Shown here: in pieces, positions 8,763 through 17,614 of the stretch
Layout: the number at the start of each line of letters is the position of its first letter
Numbering within the stretch: position 1 is the first letter of the stretch
Assembly: GCF_000425125.1 (NCBI RefSeq)
Contig: NZ_KE384307.1
Location: forward strand, 346,508-410,507
Origin: Paenibacillus taiwanensis DSM 18679
GTDB lineage: Bacteria; Bacillota; Bacilli; Paenibacillales; Paenibacillaceae
Direction: 5' to 3'
DNA length: 64,000 nucleotides
Program-made: the position numbers and the translations under genes
The notes under the pieces: model-generated
The model's database searches: none
What the model saw: only the letters and a program-made list of their open reading frames with translations
What the model was told of the DNA's origin: nothing

Positions 8763-9119
8763 TTATGACAGCTCTGCTTCTTCCTCATACCATTGTTCCA
8801 ACTGTGCGAGTAATGCACGAATCTCGGTTAAGAGTGAAATCAATGGATATTCCGATTCTTGGATAGCTGCAAAAGCTTGTTCCAGACGTGTCATATATGC
8901 GATCCCGCTAGTCAACGTGTCCTGCTCGCGAAGCAGCTCAAGTTGATCACATTCTGCTACTGCAAAGGGAAGGCGAGGCACGTTATTGGCGGTCAGCTTG
9001 CCAATCTCTTTATTTAAGCGGAGATTTAATGCGCTTAGTTGATAGGCGTAATCCGCTGGCATTTCGACGAACTCCAGTTGTGTGTCCTGTTGAAAGATGA
9101 TATAACGCATCTTCGACAT
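8763..9119 (-). CDS. Hypothetical acidic protein
   Basis: Not recognised. The 118-residue protein is soluble and mostly helical with leucine-rich stretches (YQLSALNLRLNKEIGKL; LLTEIRALLAQLEQWYEEE) that could form short coiled coils. AGGAGAGG lies 8 bases before ATG 9119. It lies between cmpA (same strand) and sprT (divergent). No metal-binding or catalytic motif is visible. Confidence 0.7.
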   Translation of the reverse strand: MSKMRYIIFQQDTQLEFVEMPADYAYQLSALNLRLNKEIGKLTANNVPRLPFAVAECDQLELLREQDTLTSGIAYMTRLEQAFAAIQESEYPLISLLTEIRALLAQLEQWYEEEAELS

Positions 9120-9269
9120 AGGGTAGTCCTCTCCTTCATGTCACTTCTATCGTATAAATGGCAAAGTTCTTATGGGATACTCTTGACAGTGTAAAGGAGT
9201 TCGAGTACAAATTCAAGTAGGATCACCTTTAGCATAGGTTAGCAGTTAAACGGACGAAAGGCGGACACA

Positions 9270-9749
9270 ATGACAAACAATTGGTCCAATGACGGCCTAC
9301 AGCGCTGGATCGAGCAAATATCGGCTCGTGACTTCGGAAAACCTTTCCGGCATTACGCGCGGTGGAATACACGCTTGTCTTCGACCGGAGGCCGCTATCT
9401 TTTGAAGTCTCATGATATTGAAATTAATCCGAAGCAATGGGAGGCTAACGGTGCAGAGGAAGTGGAACGGATCATTAAGCATGAATTGTGCCACTATCAT
9501 CTGCATTTAGAGGGAAGAGGTTATCAGCATAGAGACGCTGATTTTAAACGTTTGCTTGCTGAAGTGGGCGGGTCTAGGTATTGCAAGGCGCTGCCAGCCA
9601 TACGGAAGAAGCGAACGGAACCTTATCGATACTTCTTGTTGTGTCAGGCATGCGGTCAGCGTTACAGACGGAAACGAAAGGTCGATGTAAAGAAGTACGT
9701 ATGCGGCAAATGCCGAGGCAAGCTAACGCTTGAAGCTATAGCTGAATAA
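9270..9749 (+). CDS. sprT: SprT-family zinc metalloprotease-like protein
   Basis: SprT-like protein (B. subtilis YdcK), 159 residues. The zincin motif HELCHYHLH is at ~residues 71-79, with the HExxH metal ligands and general base in place. A C-terminal zinc ribbon follows with CQACGQRYRR (~131-140) and CGKC (~151-154). Family relatives such as eukaryotic Spartan are proteases; the bacterial role is not established. ATG 9270 has AAAGGCGG upstream. The neighbouring cmpA on the other strand matches Bacillales synteny. Confidence 0.92.
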   Translation: MTNNWSNDGLQRWIEQISARDFGKPFRHYARWNTRLSSTGGRYLLKSHDIEINPKQWEANGAEEVERIIKHELCHYHLHLEGRGYQHRDADFKRLLAEVGGSRYCKALPAIRKKRTEPYRYFLLCQACGQRYRRKRKVDVKKYVCGKCRGKLTLEAIAE

Positions 9750-9783
9750 CGAGTTAGCATCTTATTGGAGGAGGGATTATCGG

Positions 9784-10611
9784 ATGGCAAAATTGGAAGG
9801 CAAAGTAGTCGCGCTGACAGGCCCGCGCAAGGCAGAAGAAATGTCCGCACTTGTGCGGAAGCAGGGTGGGACGCCTCTTATTCGTGCCACACAGGGAACA
9901 CTGCTTGCAGGGTTCGATCATCTCGACAATGAAGTTGACAAGCTTTTGAATCAGAATCCGCCAATGGATTGGGCAGTCTGGACGACCGGTATGGGGCTGA
10001 ACATGCTAATTGAAGCGGCAGTGGATGCCGAGAAGCGGGAGCTATTGCTGCAACAGTTTGCAGGTATGAAGCATGCAGCGCGTGGTTACAAAACCATTAA
10101 TGCACTTCGCAAACTAGGAATTACACCAGATGTCCGTGATGACGACGGCTCCACACTGGGGCTTGTACGTGGTATGCAGAGTCAAGGCATTGAGGCTTGG
10201 AGCGGTAAACATGTGTCGCTACAGCTTCATGGCGATCCTGCTCCCACACTGGTCAGCTTTCTAAAGGAAGCTGGTGCAAGTTGGACGGAATTGATGCCTT
10301 ATCGCCACACACCTCCTGCGGAGCAAGAGTTGGCGCTATTTGTGCAAGAACTGCTTAGCGGCAAGATTGATGCCGTTGCGATGACTAGTGCACCGCAAGC
10401 GCGTTTTTTATTTCAATATGCGCATAAACACGGACTTGCAGCTGAATTACGCCGAATATTTGCTGAGCGTACTTTAGCAGCGGCAGTAGGCAAAGTCACT
10501 GCTGCTGCGTTGCAGGATGAGGGTGTGTCACGTGTACTTGTGCCTGAAGAGGAACGGATGGGCGTTCTAATTGTAAAATTGTCACACTGGTACGATGAGA
10601 AGCTAGTTTAA
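9784..10611 (+). CDS. Uroporphyrinogen-III synthase-like (HemD-family) protein
   Basis: HemD-fold protein of 275 residues, with two Rossmann-like halves (KVVALTGPRKAEEMSALVRK near the N-terminus; GKIDAVAMTSAPQARFLFQYA at ~197-217). HemD closes hydroxymethylbilane to uroporphyrinogen III in tetrapyrrole synthesis. It stands alone, not in a hemACD cluster, so it may be a paralogue with another role; HemD active sites have few fixed residues, which makes activity hard to judge. ATG 9784 has GGAGGAGGG upstream. It follows sprT after 34 bases and is probably co-transcribed with it. Confidence 0.8.
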   Translation: MAKLEGKVVALTGPRKAEEMSALVRKQGGTPLIRATQGTLLAGFDHLDNEVDKLLNQNPPMDWAVWTTGMGLNMLIEAAVDAEKRELLLQQFAGMKHAARGYKTINALRKLGITPDVRDDDGSTLGLVRGMQSQGIEAWSGKHVSLQLHGDPAPTLVSFLKEAGASWTELMPYRHTPPAEQELALFVQELLSGKIDAVAMTSAPQARFLFQYAHKHGLAAELRRIFAERTLAAAVGKVTAAALQDEGVSRVLVPEEERMGVLIVKLSHWYDEKLV

Positions 10612-10734
10612 CGAGATAGGTGTGACAGGGGAGTTAGGGTGATACGTCAACGAGGGCTCTCCTGCCACATCAAATGATTCGTATGTAATTGTGGGCTATT
10701 TTTTCTTTTGAAATTGTAAGGCGCGGAAATGGTG

Positions 10735-10763
10735 TTGACACTTATCGTTGTTTATGATAAATT
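10735..10763 (+). promoter_or_regulatory. Promoter of the tRNA-Asn/Ser unit
   Basis: TTGACA (10735-10740), 17-base spacer and TAAATT (10758-10763). The predicted start is a few bases before tRNA-Asn. Confidence 0.7.
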
Positions 10764-10775
10764 TGAAATTGTCAT

Positions 10776-10851
10776 TCCCTGATAGCTCAGTTGGTAGAGC
10801 ACTCGACTGTTAATCGAGTTGTCACAGGTTCGAGTCCTGTTCGGGGAGCCA
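10776..10851 (+). tRNA. tRNA-Asn (GTT)
   Basis: A full 76-base cloverleaf. The acceptor arms TCCCTGA/TCGGGGA pair, the D-loop contains AGCTCAGTTGGTAGAGC, and the anticodon stem-loop CTCGACTGTTAATCGAG places GTT. The T-arm has GGTTCGAGTCC, discriminator G and encoded CCA. Confidence 0.97.
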
Positions 10852-10855
10852 CTAT

Positions 10856-10944
10856 GGAGAGATACCCAAGAGGCCGAAGGGGGCGCTTTGCTAAAGCGTT
10901 AGGGTGTAACAGCCGCGGGGGTTCGAATCCCCCTTTCTCCGCCA
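10856..10944 (+). tRNA. tRNA-Ser (GCT)
   Basis: An 89-base class II tRNA. GGAGAGA pairs with TTTCTCC, the anticodon loop CTTTGCTAAAG gives GCT, and a long variable arm follows. The T-loop is TTCGAAT and CCA is encoded. It starts 4 bases after tRNA-Asn, in one transcript. Confidence 0.96.
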
Positions 10945-10975
10945 GTTTATTTCATACTTTTGAAGTTATGAAGAG

Positions 10976-10997
10976 AATCCCGTGAGGGATTTTTTTG
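10976..10997 (+). terminator. Terminator of the tRNA-Asn/Ser unit
   Basis: AATCCC-GTGA-GGGATT is followed by TTTTT. Confidence 0.85.
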
Positions 10998-11067
10998 TTT
11001 TTGGCTTTTATGGATTGCTGCGTTCTTTTTATATGTCCTCCTTTGTTTATCCTCGTTCATGTAATGA

Positions 11068-11299
11068 TTTAGAATATACACCTTATGTGTTTTCAAACCC
11101 TTTCAGGCATCTAACCGTCATCGAAACGGAATCGTGCTGCATATCTCGCTAGAATTTAAAGAGGATACTGACCTAAGCGATACGGATGCAAAATATATCT
11201 CCAGTGGGCTGCTGCATGGGTAACGAGCTGAGGGAATTCTTGTCGCGAAGCTGAAAAGTGAGGAGAAATACTATTTTCATACCTGCCAAACTTTTTAAA
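11068..11299 (+). pseudogene. Possible gene remnant interrupted by one stop
   Basis: In one frame, about 75 codons read as protein-like sequence: NRHRNGIVLHISLEFKED, KYISSGLLHG, a TAA at 11221-11223, then EGILVAKLKSEEKYYFHTC up to a stop at 11297. There is no start codon with a ribosome binding site, and I do not recognise the family. The rest of the 10945-11527 gap holds two terminators and AT-rich sequence in which I see nothing else. Confidence 0.25.
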
Positions 11300-11360
11300 A
11301 AGTATCAAAATAATATTCATGCTACATATACATTTATAATAACGAACGTTGCAGGTGAAT

Positions 11361-11413
11361 TTAAACGGCCTCAGTCTATTTAATTCAGGATCAAGGCCGT
11401 TTAACTATTTTTT
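11361..11413 (+). terminator. Strong hairpin with T-tract
   Basis: TTAAACGGCCT (11361-11371) pairs perfectly with AGGCCGTTTAA (11394-11404), then CTATTTTTT. It lies downstream of the possible gene remnant at 11068-11299 and may be its surviving terminator; no intact plus-strand gene precedes it. Confidence 0.7.
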
Positions 11414-11527
11414 AGTATTTGAGCTGTCTACTGGGCTGGGTGCAGTTCTCTTAAACTGTAACCTCTTAGTACATGCAATACAGAACAAGTAAAATGAAAT
11501 GGAGTTCTTCATATGTAAACTTATAAC

Positions 11528-11968
11528 TTATGATCTGTTGGAACTAGCCTCATGTTCATAAGAATATTGCGCTCGCAAATGTCTTCTGCTGCTGTTGGTG
11601 AGTATTAAGATAAGGGTGATGATTAATGGAACTACGCTCAACGGCTGCGTGGAAATAGTAAGTACGAGATGAAAGATCGTAGAAGTTACGATTGTTTTGA
11701 ACCATTGATTTTTTATGCTGTACAGGCTTAAGATCACAAGGCATACAGGTATAAATATGCTGCCTATAAGTTTTCCAAAATGTGCCTCGTTGAATTCACT
11801 TGCACTGATACCTAGGCGGCTTCCTAAAAATCCATCCTTGAAGCCTTCCCAGACCGAACCTCCAGGAATAAAAAAGGAGCCTGCAAGCAGGATATATGCT
11901 CCATAGTATGCTAAACCAATTATTTGTATCCAAAAAACAACCTTAATACTCATAGGTCTGTATGTCAT
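11528..11968 (-). CDS. Hypothetical membrane protein
   Basis: Not recognised. The 146-residue protein has four hydrophobic segments (~residues 9-34, ~62-82, ~88-104, ~105-124) and a polar, basic C-terminus. I start at ATG 11968 because AGGAGG lies 9 bases upstream; the in-frame ATG 21 bases earlier has no such site. The segment is AT-rich compared with its neighbours. It stands alone between tRNA-Ser and mgtE. Confidence 0.65.
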   Translation of the reverse strand: MTYRPMSIKVVFWIQIIGLAYYGAYILLAGSFFIPGGSVWEGFKDGFLGSRLGISASEFNEAHFGKLIGSIFIPVCLVILSLYSIKNQWFKTIVTSTIFHLVLTISTQPLSVVPLIITLILILTNSSRRHLRAQYSYEHEASSNRS

Positions 11969-12225
11969 TCTGAGTATCCTCCTGTTCATCTTGTTGTATT
12001 CTAAACTTCATAAATAATCTTCTGCTTACTCATTAATGAAATGCCTTCGATTTCCAATTTTCATAATCATATACTTGTCCAAATAAGATTCTATCACAAT
12101 AAAATAAGTAAAGAACATTTAATACTTTTTCATTTACGCAATTATTGTTTACGATGCTTCGTATGGTGTTAATGGAAAGGATGGGACATGATATACAGAT
12201 AGATGTCTCTAAGGGGATGAGTTAA

Positions 12226-13629
12226 ATGAAACAGGGACCAAAAATAGAAAAGCGGGCATCGTTGTATGTGGCAGGCAGAGATGTAGCAGAAGCAGCAGAG
12301 CAAATATTAAATAATGAGCAGGTGAGTAACCGTGCTTTGATGCAAGAGCAGTTCAAAAAGTGGCAGCCTTATGATCTGTCAGTTGCTTATCGTGAACTGG
12401 AGTTAAGGCATAGATCGCTCTTAATTGATCTTATTACACTTGAACCTCTCGTTGACATGATGCGAGAACTCGAGCCCCGGCTTCAAATGGAGGTTCTACA
12501 GCTAGTTGGCCGTGCACGGGCGGCTGAGGCGCTTAACCGGATGGATAACGACGACTTGGCGGATATGATGGCAGAAGTGCCTTATGATGCGAAGGAGTAC
12601 ATGCTTTCGTTGATGGAGCAATCCGAGAGGGATACGGTACGTGAGCTGATGACATACGGGCGCGAGACGGCTGGTGGCCTGATGACGAATCGTTACGTAT
12701 GGTTCTATAACCGGTATACCGTTAGGGAAGCGGTCGAGAAAGTGAAGTCCTTTGCAGAGTTGACTAAGCATGTGCATTATTTTTACGTCGTTAGCGAAAC
12801 GAAAGAACTGTTGGGGCGTTTAACTTACCGGGAACTGGTGCTTGCACAAGAAGAAGATCGTATTGAAGATCTGATGCAGGAAGATGTCATCTCGGTAACA
12901 GCTGATACGGATCAGGAAGACGTAGCCCGCTTATTTGAACAATATGACTACTTATCAATGCCTGTTGTAGATGACAGCAGTAAGCTGCTCGGCGTGGTCA
13001 CCATTGATGATGTAATCGACGTTTTGCGCGAAGAAGCACACGAGGATATTAATAAGTTATCTGCGACAGACAAGACGATAGATTTTCGTACCCATCCGTT
13101 TACAGCCGCGCGCCGTCGTCTTCCTTGGTTGATTATGCTGCTTTTGCTGGGACTTGTATCCGGCAGTATAATTAGTGGTTTTGAAGATACGCTTAGCAAA
13201 GCTGTCGCCCTTACTTTCTTTATGCCGATGATAGCGGGCATGACAGGGAATACTGGTACACAGTCTTTGGCTGTTGTCATACGTGGTCTGGCATCCGAGG
13301 AAAATTTGGACAGAGGGATCATCACTCGTCTGCTGTGGAGAGAATTGATGGTCGGGCTGCTCATTGGAACGGTATGCGGAGTCAGTGTTGCACTTGTCGC
13401 TTTGTTTTGGCAGTCCAGTCTTGCGTTAGGGGTTGTTGTGGGCAGCTCTTTGTTTCTGACGATTATTATAGGTACGATGGCGGGAACCATTATCCCGATC
13501 CTGTTGTTTAAATGTAATACCGATCCGGCAGTGGCATCTGGCCCGTTAATAACAACACTGAATGATATCTTCTCATTGACGGTGTATTTTGGAACAGCAA
13601 CACTATTCCTTAGTTATATTATGGATTAG
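12226..13629 (+). CDS. mgtE: MgtE-family magnesium transporter
   Basis: Dimeric Mg2+ channel/transporter of the cytoplasmic membrane. The 467 residues show the MgtE N-terminal helical superhelix (~35-135), two CBS domains (~140-280, with DDSSKLLGVVTIDDVIDVL) and five transmembrane helices (~300-466). The pore region PMIAGMTGNTGTQS (~336-349) is the family signature and carries conserved pore-lining residues. In this family the cytosolic domains close the pore when Mg2+ is abundant. AAGGGG lies upstream of ATG 12226. I looked for but did not recognise an M-box or ykoK-type leader in the ~255 bases upstream. Confidence 0.95.
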   Translation: MKQGPKIEKRASLYVAGRDVAEAAEQILNNEQVSNRALMQEQFKKWQPYDLSVAYRELELRHRSLLIDLITLEPLVDMMRELEPRLQMEVLQLVGRARAAEALNRMDNDDLADMMAEVPYDAKEYMLSLMEQSERDTVRELMTYGRETAGGLMTNRYVWFYNRYTVREAVEKVKSFAELTKHVHYFYVVSETKELLGRLTYRELVLAQEEDRIEDLMQEDVISVTADTDQEDVARLFEQYDYLSMPVVDDSSKLLGVVTIDDVIDVLREEAHEDINKLSATDKTIDFRTHPFTAARRRLPWLIMLLLLGLVSGSIISGFEDTLSKAVALTFFMPMIAGMTGNTGTQSLAVVIRGLASEENLDRGIITRLLWRELMVGLLIGTVCGVSVALVALFWQSSLALGVVVGSSLFLTIIIGTMAGTIIPILLFKCNTDPAVASGPLITTLNDIFSLTVYFGTATLFLSYIMD

Positions 13630-13799
13630 GAATTTGGCGGGAATGGACGGTACGTAGAGAGGGGATAATAAACGAAAGGTTGTTGTTATAACCGCTGAAG
13701 TACTGTACTGTATATTTGCTATTTTGTGGATAGGTAAATGTGAAAAAGCTGTGCATACTGTAGTTAGTCTTGTGGAAATAATAGGTTTTAAAAAAAGGC

Positions 13800-13828
13800 T
13801 TGTCAACTTTGTTTTCGTTTGATATACT
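13800..13828 (+). promoter_or_regulatory. Promoter of the tRNA-Glu/Lys/Leu unit
   Basis: TTGTCA (13800-13805), 17-base spacer and TATACT (13823-13828), 43 bases ahead of tRNA-Glu. Confidence 0.7.
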
Positions 13829-13871
13829 CTTACTTGTCGCCGATGAGGTGACGGACGAAGATGAACGACAT

Positions 13872-13946
13872 GGCCCGTTGGTCAAGGGGTTAAGACACCT
13901 CCCTTTCACGGAGGTAACAGGGGTTCGAATCCCCTACGGGTCACCA
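13872..13946 (+). tRNA. tRNA-Glu (TTC)
   Basis: A 75-base cloverleaf. GGCCCGT pairs with ACGGGTC, the anticodon loop CCTTTCACG gives TTC, and GGGTTCGAATCCC and encoded CCA are present. Confidence 0.97.
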
Positions 13947-14000
13947 CTAACTACTCAACTGTAGTAGAACGTGTGGCACACAGCCGAGTTCAGACATCAT

Positions 14001-14076
14001 GAGCCATTAGCTCAGTTGGTAGAGCACCTGACTTTTAATCAGGGTGTCGAAGGTTCGAGTCCTTCATGGCTCACCA
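14001..14076 (+). tRNA. tRNA-Lys (TTT)
   Basis: A 76-base cloverleaf. GAGCCAT pairs with ATGGCTC, the anticodon stem-loop CTGACTTTTAATCAG gives TTT, and CCA is encoded. Confidence 0.97.
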
Positions 14077-14119
14077 GTTATTATTTCTGGTGAGATGCAA
14101 TAGCATCAACCCCATATGT

Positions 14120-14205
14120 GCGGTAGTGGTGGAATGGCAGACACGCTATCTTGAGGGGGTAGTGGGCGTACGCCCGTGGAGGTTCGAGTCCTCTCTACCG
14201 CACCA
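14120..14205 (+). tRNA. tRNA-Leu (GAG), copy 1
   Basis: An 86-base class II tRNA. GCGGTAG pairs with CTACCGC, the anticodon loop has CTTGAGGG (GAG), the variable arm GGGCGTACGCCC is present and CCA is encoded. It is identical over all 86 bases to the gene at 18068. Confidence 0.96.
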
Positions 14206-14221
14206 TAACTTTAATGTAGAC

Positions 14222-14248
14222 AACCTTCGTGATACGAAGGTTTTTTTT
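14222..14248 (+). terminator. Terminator of the tRNA-Glu/Lys/Leu unit
   Basis: AACCTTCGT-GAT-ACGAAGGTT with a run of T. Confidence 0.92.
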
Positions 14249-14327
14249 GATTTATTTTAAGGTTAAACTAATGGAATCGCAGTATTATTTTGCGACTCTT
14301 TACATATAAACGGGCTCCAATTGCATT

Positions 14328-14356
14328 TTGTCTTTCTCACGGATTCCTGTTATGAT
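14328..14356 (+). promoter_or_regulatory. Promoter of map
   Basis: TTGTCT (14328-14333), 17-base spacer and TATGAT (14351-14356), 78 bases before the map start. Confidence 0.65.
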
Positions 14357-14433
14357 CATAATCATGAACGCGATACGCATCATACTGTGTATGAAGCAGA
14401 ACGGTTATGTCAACGAGCAAAGAGGTGCTAAAG

Positions 14434-15183
14434 ATGATTATTATTAAGAGCAAGGAAGAAATTGCGAAGATGCATGAAGCTGGCAAAGTGCTGGCTGCTT
14501 GTCATAAAGAGATCGCTAAATTGATCCGTCCAGGCATTACAACGCTGGAAATTGATCGTTTTGTTGAGCGGTTCTTGAAGGAGCATAACGCAACACCAGA
14601 GCAAAAGGGTTACATGGGTTATCCCTTTGCAACATGCGCTTCGGTTAATGATGTTATTTGTCATGGTTTTCCCAATGAAACCGCACTTAAAGATGGTGAT
14701 ATCGTTACGATTGATATGGTTGTGAACTTAAATGGCTGGTTAGCTGATTCTGCATGGTCTTATGCAGTAGGCAACATTTCTGAAGAAGCGGCTCATTTGT
14801 TAAAGATTACGGAGCAATCCATGTACAAAGGGATTGAGCAAGCGATTGTAGGTAATCGACTTGGTGATATTGCAAATGCGATTCAGACACTTGCAGAGTC
14901 TGAGGGTTTCTCTGTTGTGCGTGAGTTCATTGGGCATGGCATCGGGCAAGAAATGCATGAAGATCCGCAAGTGCTGCATTATGGTCCTGCGGGCAAGGGT
15001 ACACGCTTGAAGGAGGGCATGGTTCTTACGATCGAGCCGATGCTAAACACAGGCGTATGGCAGAGTAAGCGAGATCCTGACGGCTGGACGGCTAGAACGC
15101 GCGATGGCGGTTTATCCGCTCAGTACGAGCATACACTGGCGATAACGGCGGACGGTCCGCTTATTTTAACCAAGCAGGATTAA
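14434..15183 (+). CDS. map: Methionine aminopeptidase, type I
   Basis: Removes the N-terminal methionine from nascent proteins. The 249-residue product has the type I length. The dinuclear-metal ligands are visible: D in TIDMVVNLNGW (~residue 94), D in LADSAWSY (~105), H in EFIGHGIGQEMHEDPQV (~168), E in TIEPML (~201) and E in QYEHTLAI (~233). The substrate-binding H is in VICHGFPN (~77). I use ATG 14434 with GAGGTG 6 bases upstream rather than ATG 14407. It is monocistronic between two terminators, away from the usual secY-adk cluster, so it may be a second map copy in the genome; that cannot be checked here. Confidence 0.95.
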   Translation: MIIIKSKEEIAKMHEAGKVLAACHKEIAKLIRPGITTLEIDRFVERFLKEHNATPEQKGYMGYPFATCASVNDVICHGFPNETALKDGDIVTIDMVVNLNGWLADSAWSYAVGNISEEAAHLLKITEQSMYKGIEQAIVGNRLGDIANAIQTLAESEGFSVVREFIGHGIGQEMHEDPQVLHYGPAGKGTRLKEGMVLTIEPMLNTGVWQSKRDPDGWTARTRDGGLSAQYEHTLAITADGPLILTKQD

Positions 15184-15217
15184 TCATTAGCTAGCAAGTA
15201 ATAATATATAACGAAGG

Positions 15218-15245
15218 GCACCGGTCTATGCTCGGTGCTTTTTTT
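15218..15245 (+). terminator. Terminator of map
   Basis: GCACCG (15218-15223) and CGGTGC (15233-15238) are followed by seven T. Confidence 0.88.
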
Positions 15246-15295
15246 GAAAATGTAACTGACATTTATCATCGTCTGGTGCACAGTACAGAATAGTA

Positions 15296-15328
15296 CCAAA
15301 AAGAGGAGCCATCCAAAGGCTCCTCTTT
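15296..15328 (-). terminator. Terminator of rocF-rocD
   Basis: AAAGAGGAGCC and GGCTCCTCTTT pair perfectly over 11 bp with a 7-base loop. On the minus strand the stem runs into TTTTT. It is about 95 bases past the rocD stop. Confidence 0.8.
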
Positions 15329-15423
15329 CCGTTCTAATTACGATTTGATATTGCGTGTTGCCAATTTATAATACAGACAATGAATAAATTTCTATATTAG
15401 ACATGCGATGTAAAGAATCTACA

Positions 15424-16620
15424 CTACGCTCTTGTTAACACTTGTTCAATTCGCTCTAGTGCCCAATCCAGCTCTTCTGTCGTAATAATTAGTGGAGGCG
15501 CAAAACGAATCGTGTTGTCATGTGTTTCCTTGGCCAGCAAACCTAAGCGTTGCAACTGTTCGCAGTATGGTCGGGCTTGTTCATTCAGTTCCAGTCCGAT
15601 TAAGAGGCCGCGACCGCGTAGTTCTTTAATGAGTGGCGATTGCAGTTGGCGAAGCCCAGCCATAAAGTAATCGCCAAGCGCTTGCGCACGATCAGCAAGC
15701 TTCTCGCTTGTGAGAACGTCCAGTGCGGCGCAGGCGACCGCGCTGCCGAGTGGATTGCCGCCGAAGGTTGAGCCGTGCGAGCCAGGCGTATATGTGCCGA
15801 GCACTTCGGCATCGGCTGCGACGGCGGACACGGGGATAACCCCACCGCCTAGCGCTTTGCCAAGAATGTACATGTCGGGCACGATGTGTTCCCAGTCGCA
15901 GGCGAACATCTTGCCAGTACGGCCTAGACCAGTCTGAATCTCGTCAGCAATCAGCAGAACGTTGTGCTGTTTACACAGGTCCTGTGCTGCCTGAAGGAAC
16001 CCCGGTGCAGGCAAAATAATGCCGGCCTCTCCTTGGATCGGTTCAACCAAAAACGCGGCTGTATGCGGTGTTATGGCTTTCTCAAGTGCCGCTATATCAC
16101 CATATGGGATCAACTTGAAGCCTGGTGTAAATGGACCAAAGCCGCGCTTGTAAGCCTCCTCCGATGAGAAAGAGGTAATGGTCACGGTGCGACCGTGAAA
16201 ATTACCGTCACATACAATAATTTCGGCTTGATTATCTGGAATGCCCTTATGCTCATATCCCCAGCGTCTTGCGGCTTTAATAGCTGTTTCGACTGCTTCA
16301 GCACCTGTATTCATCGGGAGAATCATAGCTTTGCCCGTAAGCTTGGAGAGACGTTCGTACAAATGTCCAAGCTGATCGTTATGGAAAGCGCGCGAGGTTA
16401 GTGTCACCTTATCAGCCTGATCCTTTAAAGCTTGAATGATAGTCGGATGGCGATGTCCATGATTAAGCGCCGAGTATGCGCTTAACATATCCAAGTAACG
16501 ATTGCCTTCCGGGTCTGACACCCAGACCCCTTCCGCTTTTGAGATGACGATTGGCAGCGGGGTATAGTTCCGTGCTCCATACTTCTCAGTCTGATCGATG
16601 ATTTTAAAAGTATGATTCAA
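15424..16620 (-). CDS. rocD: Ornithine aminotransferase
   Basis: PLP class III aminotransferase that converts ornithine and 2-oxoglutarate to glutamate semialdehyde and glutamate, the second step of arginine use after arginase. The 398 residues fit the family. The motif [20 protein letters not shown] (~residues 224-243) and the PLP lysine in [10 protein letters not shown] (~255) are present. The start is TTG 16620, with AAAGGAGG 8 bases upstream; no ATG is available near the conserved N-terminus ([15 protein letters not shown]). It is 32 bases downstream of the arginase gene and co-transcribed with it. Confidence 0.95.
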   Translation of the reverse strand: MNHTFKIIDQTEKYGARNYTPLPIVISKAEGVWVSDPEGNRYLDMLSAYSALNHGHRHPTIIQALKDQADKVTLTSRAFHNDQLGHLYERLSKLTGKAMILPMNTGAEAVETAIKAARRWGYEHKGIPDNQAEIIVCDGNFHGRTVTITSFSSEEAYKRGFGPFTPGFKLIPYGDIAALEKAITPHTAAFLVEPIQGEAGIILPAPGFLQAAQDLCKQHNVLLIADEIQTGLGRTGKMFACDWEHIVPDMYILGKALGGGVIPVSAVAADAEVLGTYTPGSHGSTFGGNPLGSAVACAALDVLTSEKLADRAQALGDYFMAGLRQLQSPLIKELRGRGLLIGLELNEQARPYCEQLQRLGLLAKETHDNTIRFAPPLIITTEELDWALERIEQVLTRA

Positions 16621-16652
16621 GCGTCGCGCCTCCTTTTGTTCATGTTGTAAGG

Positions 16653-17558
16653 TTACAAAATTTGTTCGCCCAGCAAGGAGCCGATAAGACCAATTGCTAA
16701 TTGAACGGTACGTTTATTTGAATCCAACAGTGGATTCACTTCAACAAATTCGGCAGATGTAATGAGGTTTGATTCATACATAAGTTCAAGTGCAAGATGT
16801 GCCTCGCGGAAACTTACACCTCCAGGGACCGCAGTTCCAGTGCCAGGTGCTTCGTAAGGATCCAAGCTATCAATGTCAAAGCTGAGATGGACTCCGTCTG
16901 TGCCGTCGCCGACAATGCGTAAAGTTTGCTCCATAACGTATGGCATCCCTTTGCGATCGATGTCATGCATCGTAAAGCAGGTAATGCCTGCTTCACGGAT
17001 ATAATCACGCTCTCCTTGATCTAATGATCGTGCTCCGATAATGACGACTTTAGCAGGGTTAATAGGGGAACTGTGCTGTCTAATTTGTGTAAGCAAGGGG
17101 TGCCCCTGACCTAGATTCACAGCTAGTGACATGCCGTGAATGTTGCCGGTAGGGCTTGTGTCCTCCGTATTCAGGTCACCGTGGGCATCAAACCAAATGA
17201 CCCCTACGTTGTTATAACGGCGTGTAATGCCGGACAGTGTGCCAATGGCAATGCTATGGTCGCCGCCGAGAATAAGCGGGAACCGCTCTTGGCTTGCGAT
17301 AGCTGCTACGCGATCTGCCAATGCACGGTTGAGAGCGACAATTTCGTGCAGATGCTTTAGCTTCTTGCTGGCGGGCGGCTGCTCTTCTATAACAGGCGGA
17401 GGGGTCACCGCACCCTCATCTATTACTTGCAGGTTTAATTGATTTAAATAACGAACGAGACCAGCCTCCAACAAAGCTGCTGGACCTGCTTCGGCGCCAG
17501 CTCTGGCGGCGCCCTTTCCATAAGGGACACTTAACAACGAAATAGGTCTACGGTTCAT
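16653..17558 (-). CDS. rocF: Arginase
   Basis: Binuclear-manganese enzyme that hydrolyses arginine to ornithine and urea. The 301 residues match bacterial arginases. The metal-ligand motifs GGDHSIAIG (~95-103), [10 protein letters not shown] (~118-127) and SFDIDSLDP (~223-231) are all present. ATG 17558 has AGAGGAG 8 bases upstream and gives the typical N-terminus [16 protein letters not shown]; the frame is open another 41 codons. It is first in the rocF-rocD operon. A consensus CcpA site 41 bases upstream suggests carbon catabolite repression. Confidence 0.95.
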   Translation of the reverse strand: MNRRPISLLSVPYGKGAARAGAEAGPAALLEAGLVRYLNQLNLQVIDEGAVTPPPVIEEQPPASKKLKHLHEIVALNRALADRVAAIASQERFPLILGGDHSIAIGTLSGITRRYNNVGVIWFDAHGDLNTEDTSPTGNIHGMSLAVNLGQGHPLLTQIRQHSSPINPAKVVIIGARSLDQGERDYIREAGITCFTMHDIDRKGMPYVMEQTLRIVGDGTDGVHLSFDIDSLDPYEAPGTGTAVPGGVSFREAHLALELMYESNLITSAEFVEVNPLLDSNKRTVQLAIGLIGSLLGEQIL

Positions 17559-17598
17559 ACGTGGTGCTCCTCTCGAGTGGCAATAATCGATTTTTAGG

Positions 17599-17614
17599 AT
17601 GAAAGCGTTAACAA
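17599..17614. promoter_or_regulatory. Candidate cre site (CcpA) upstream of rocF
   Basis: ATGAAAGCGTTAACAA matches the 16-base consensus WTGNAANCGNWWNCAW at every defined position. It lies 41 bases upstream of the rocF start. The remaining gap up to the tRNA at 18068 is AT-rich; apart from this site, a Shine-Dalgarno-like mini-frame near 17799 and a tRNA promoter I see nothing in it. Confidence 0.6.

Noticed and set aside
11970-12225. Mg2+ sensing leader (M-box) before mgtE
   Set aside because: No M-box core sequences or leader terminator were recognised in these ~255 AT-rich bases.
13619-13909. Minus-strand frames between mgtE and the tRNA cluster
   Set aside because: They run into tRNA-Glu and cover its promoter, so they are chance frames.
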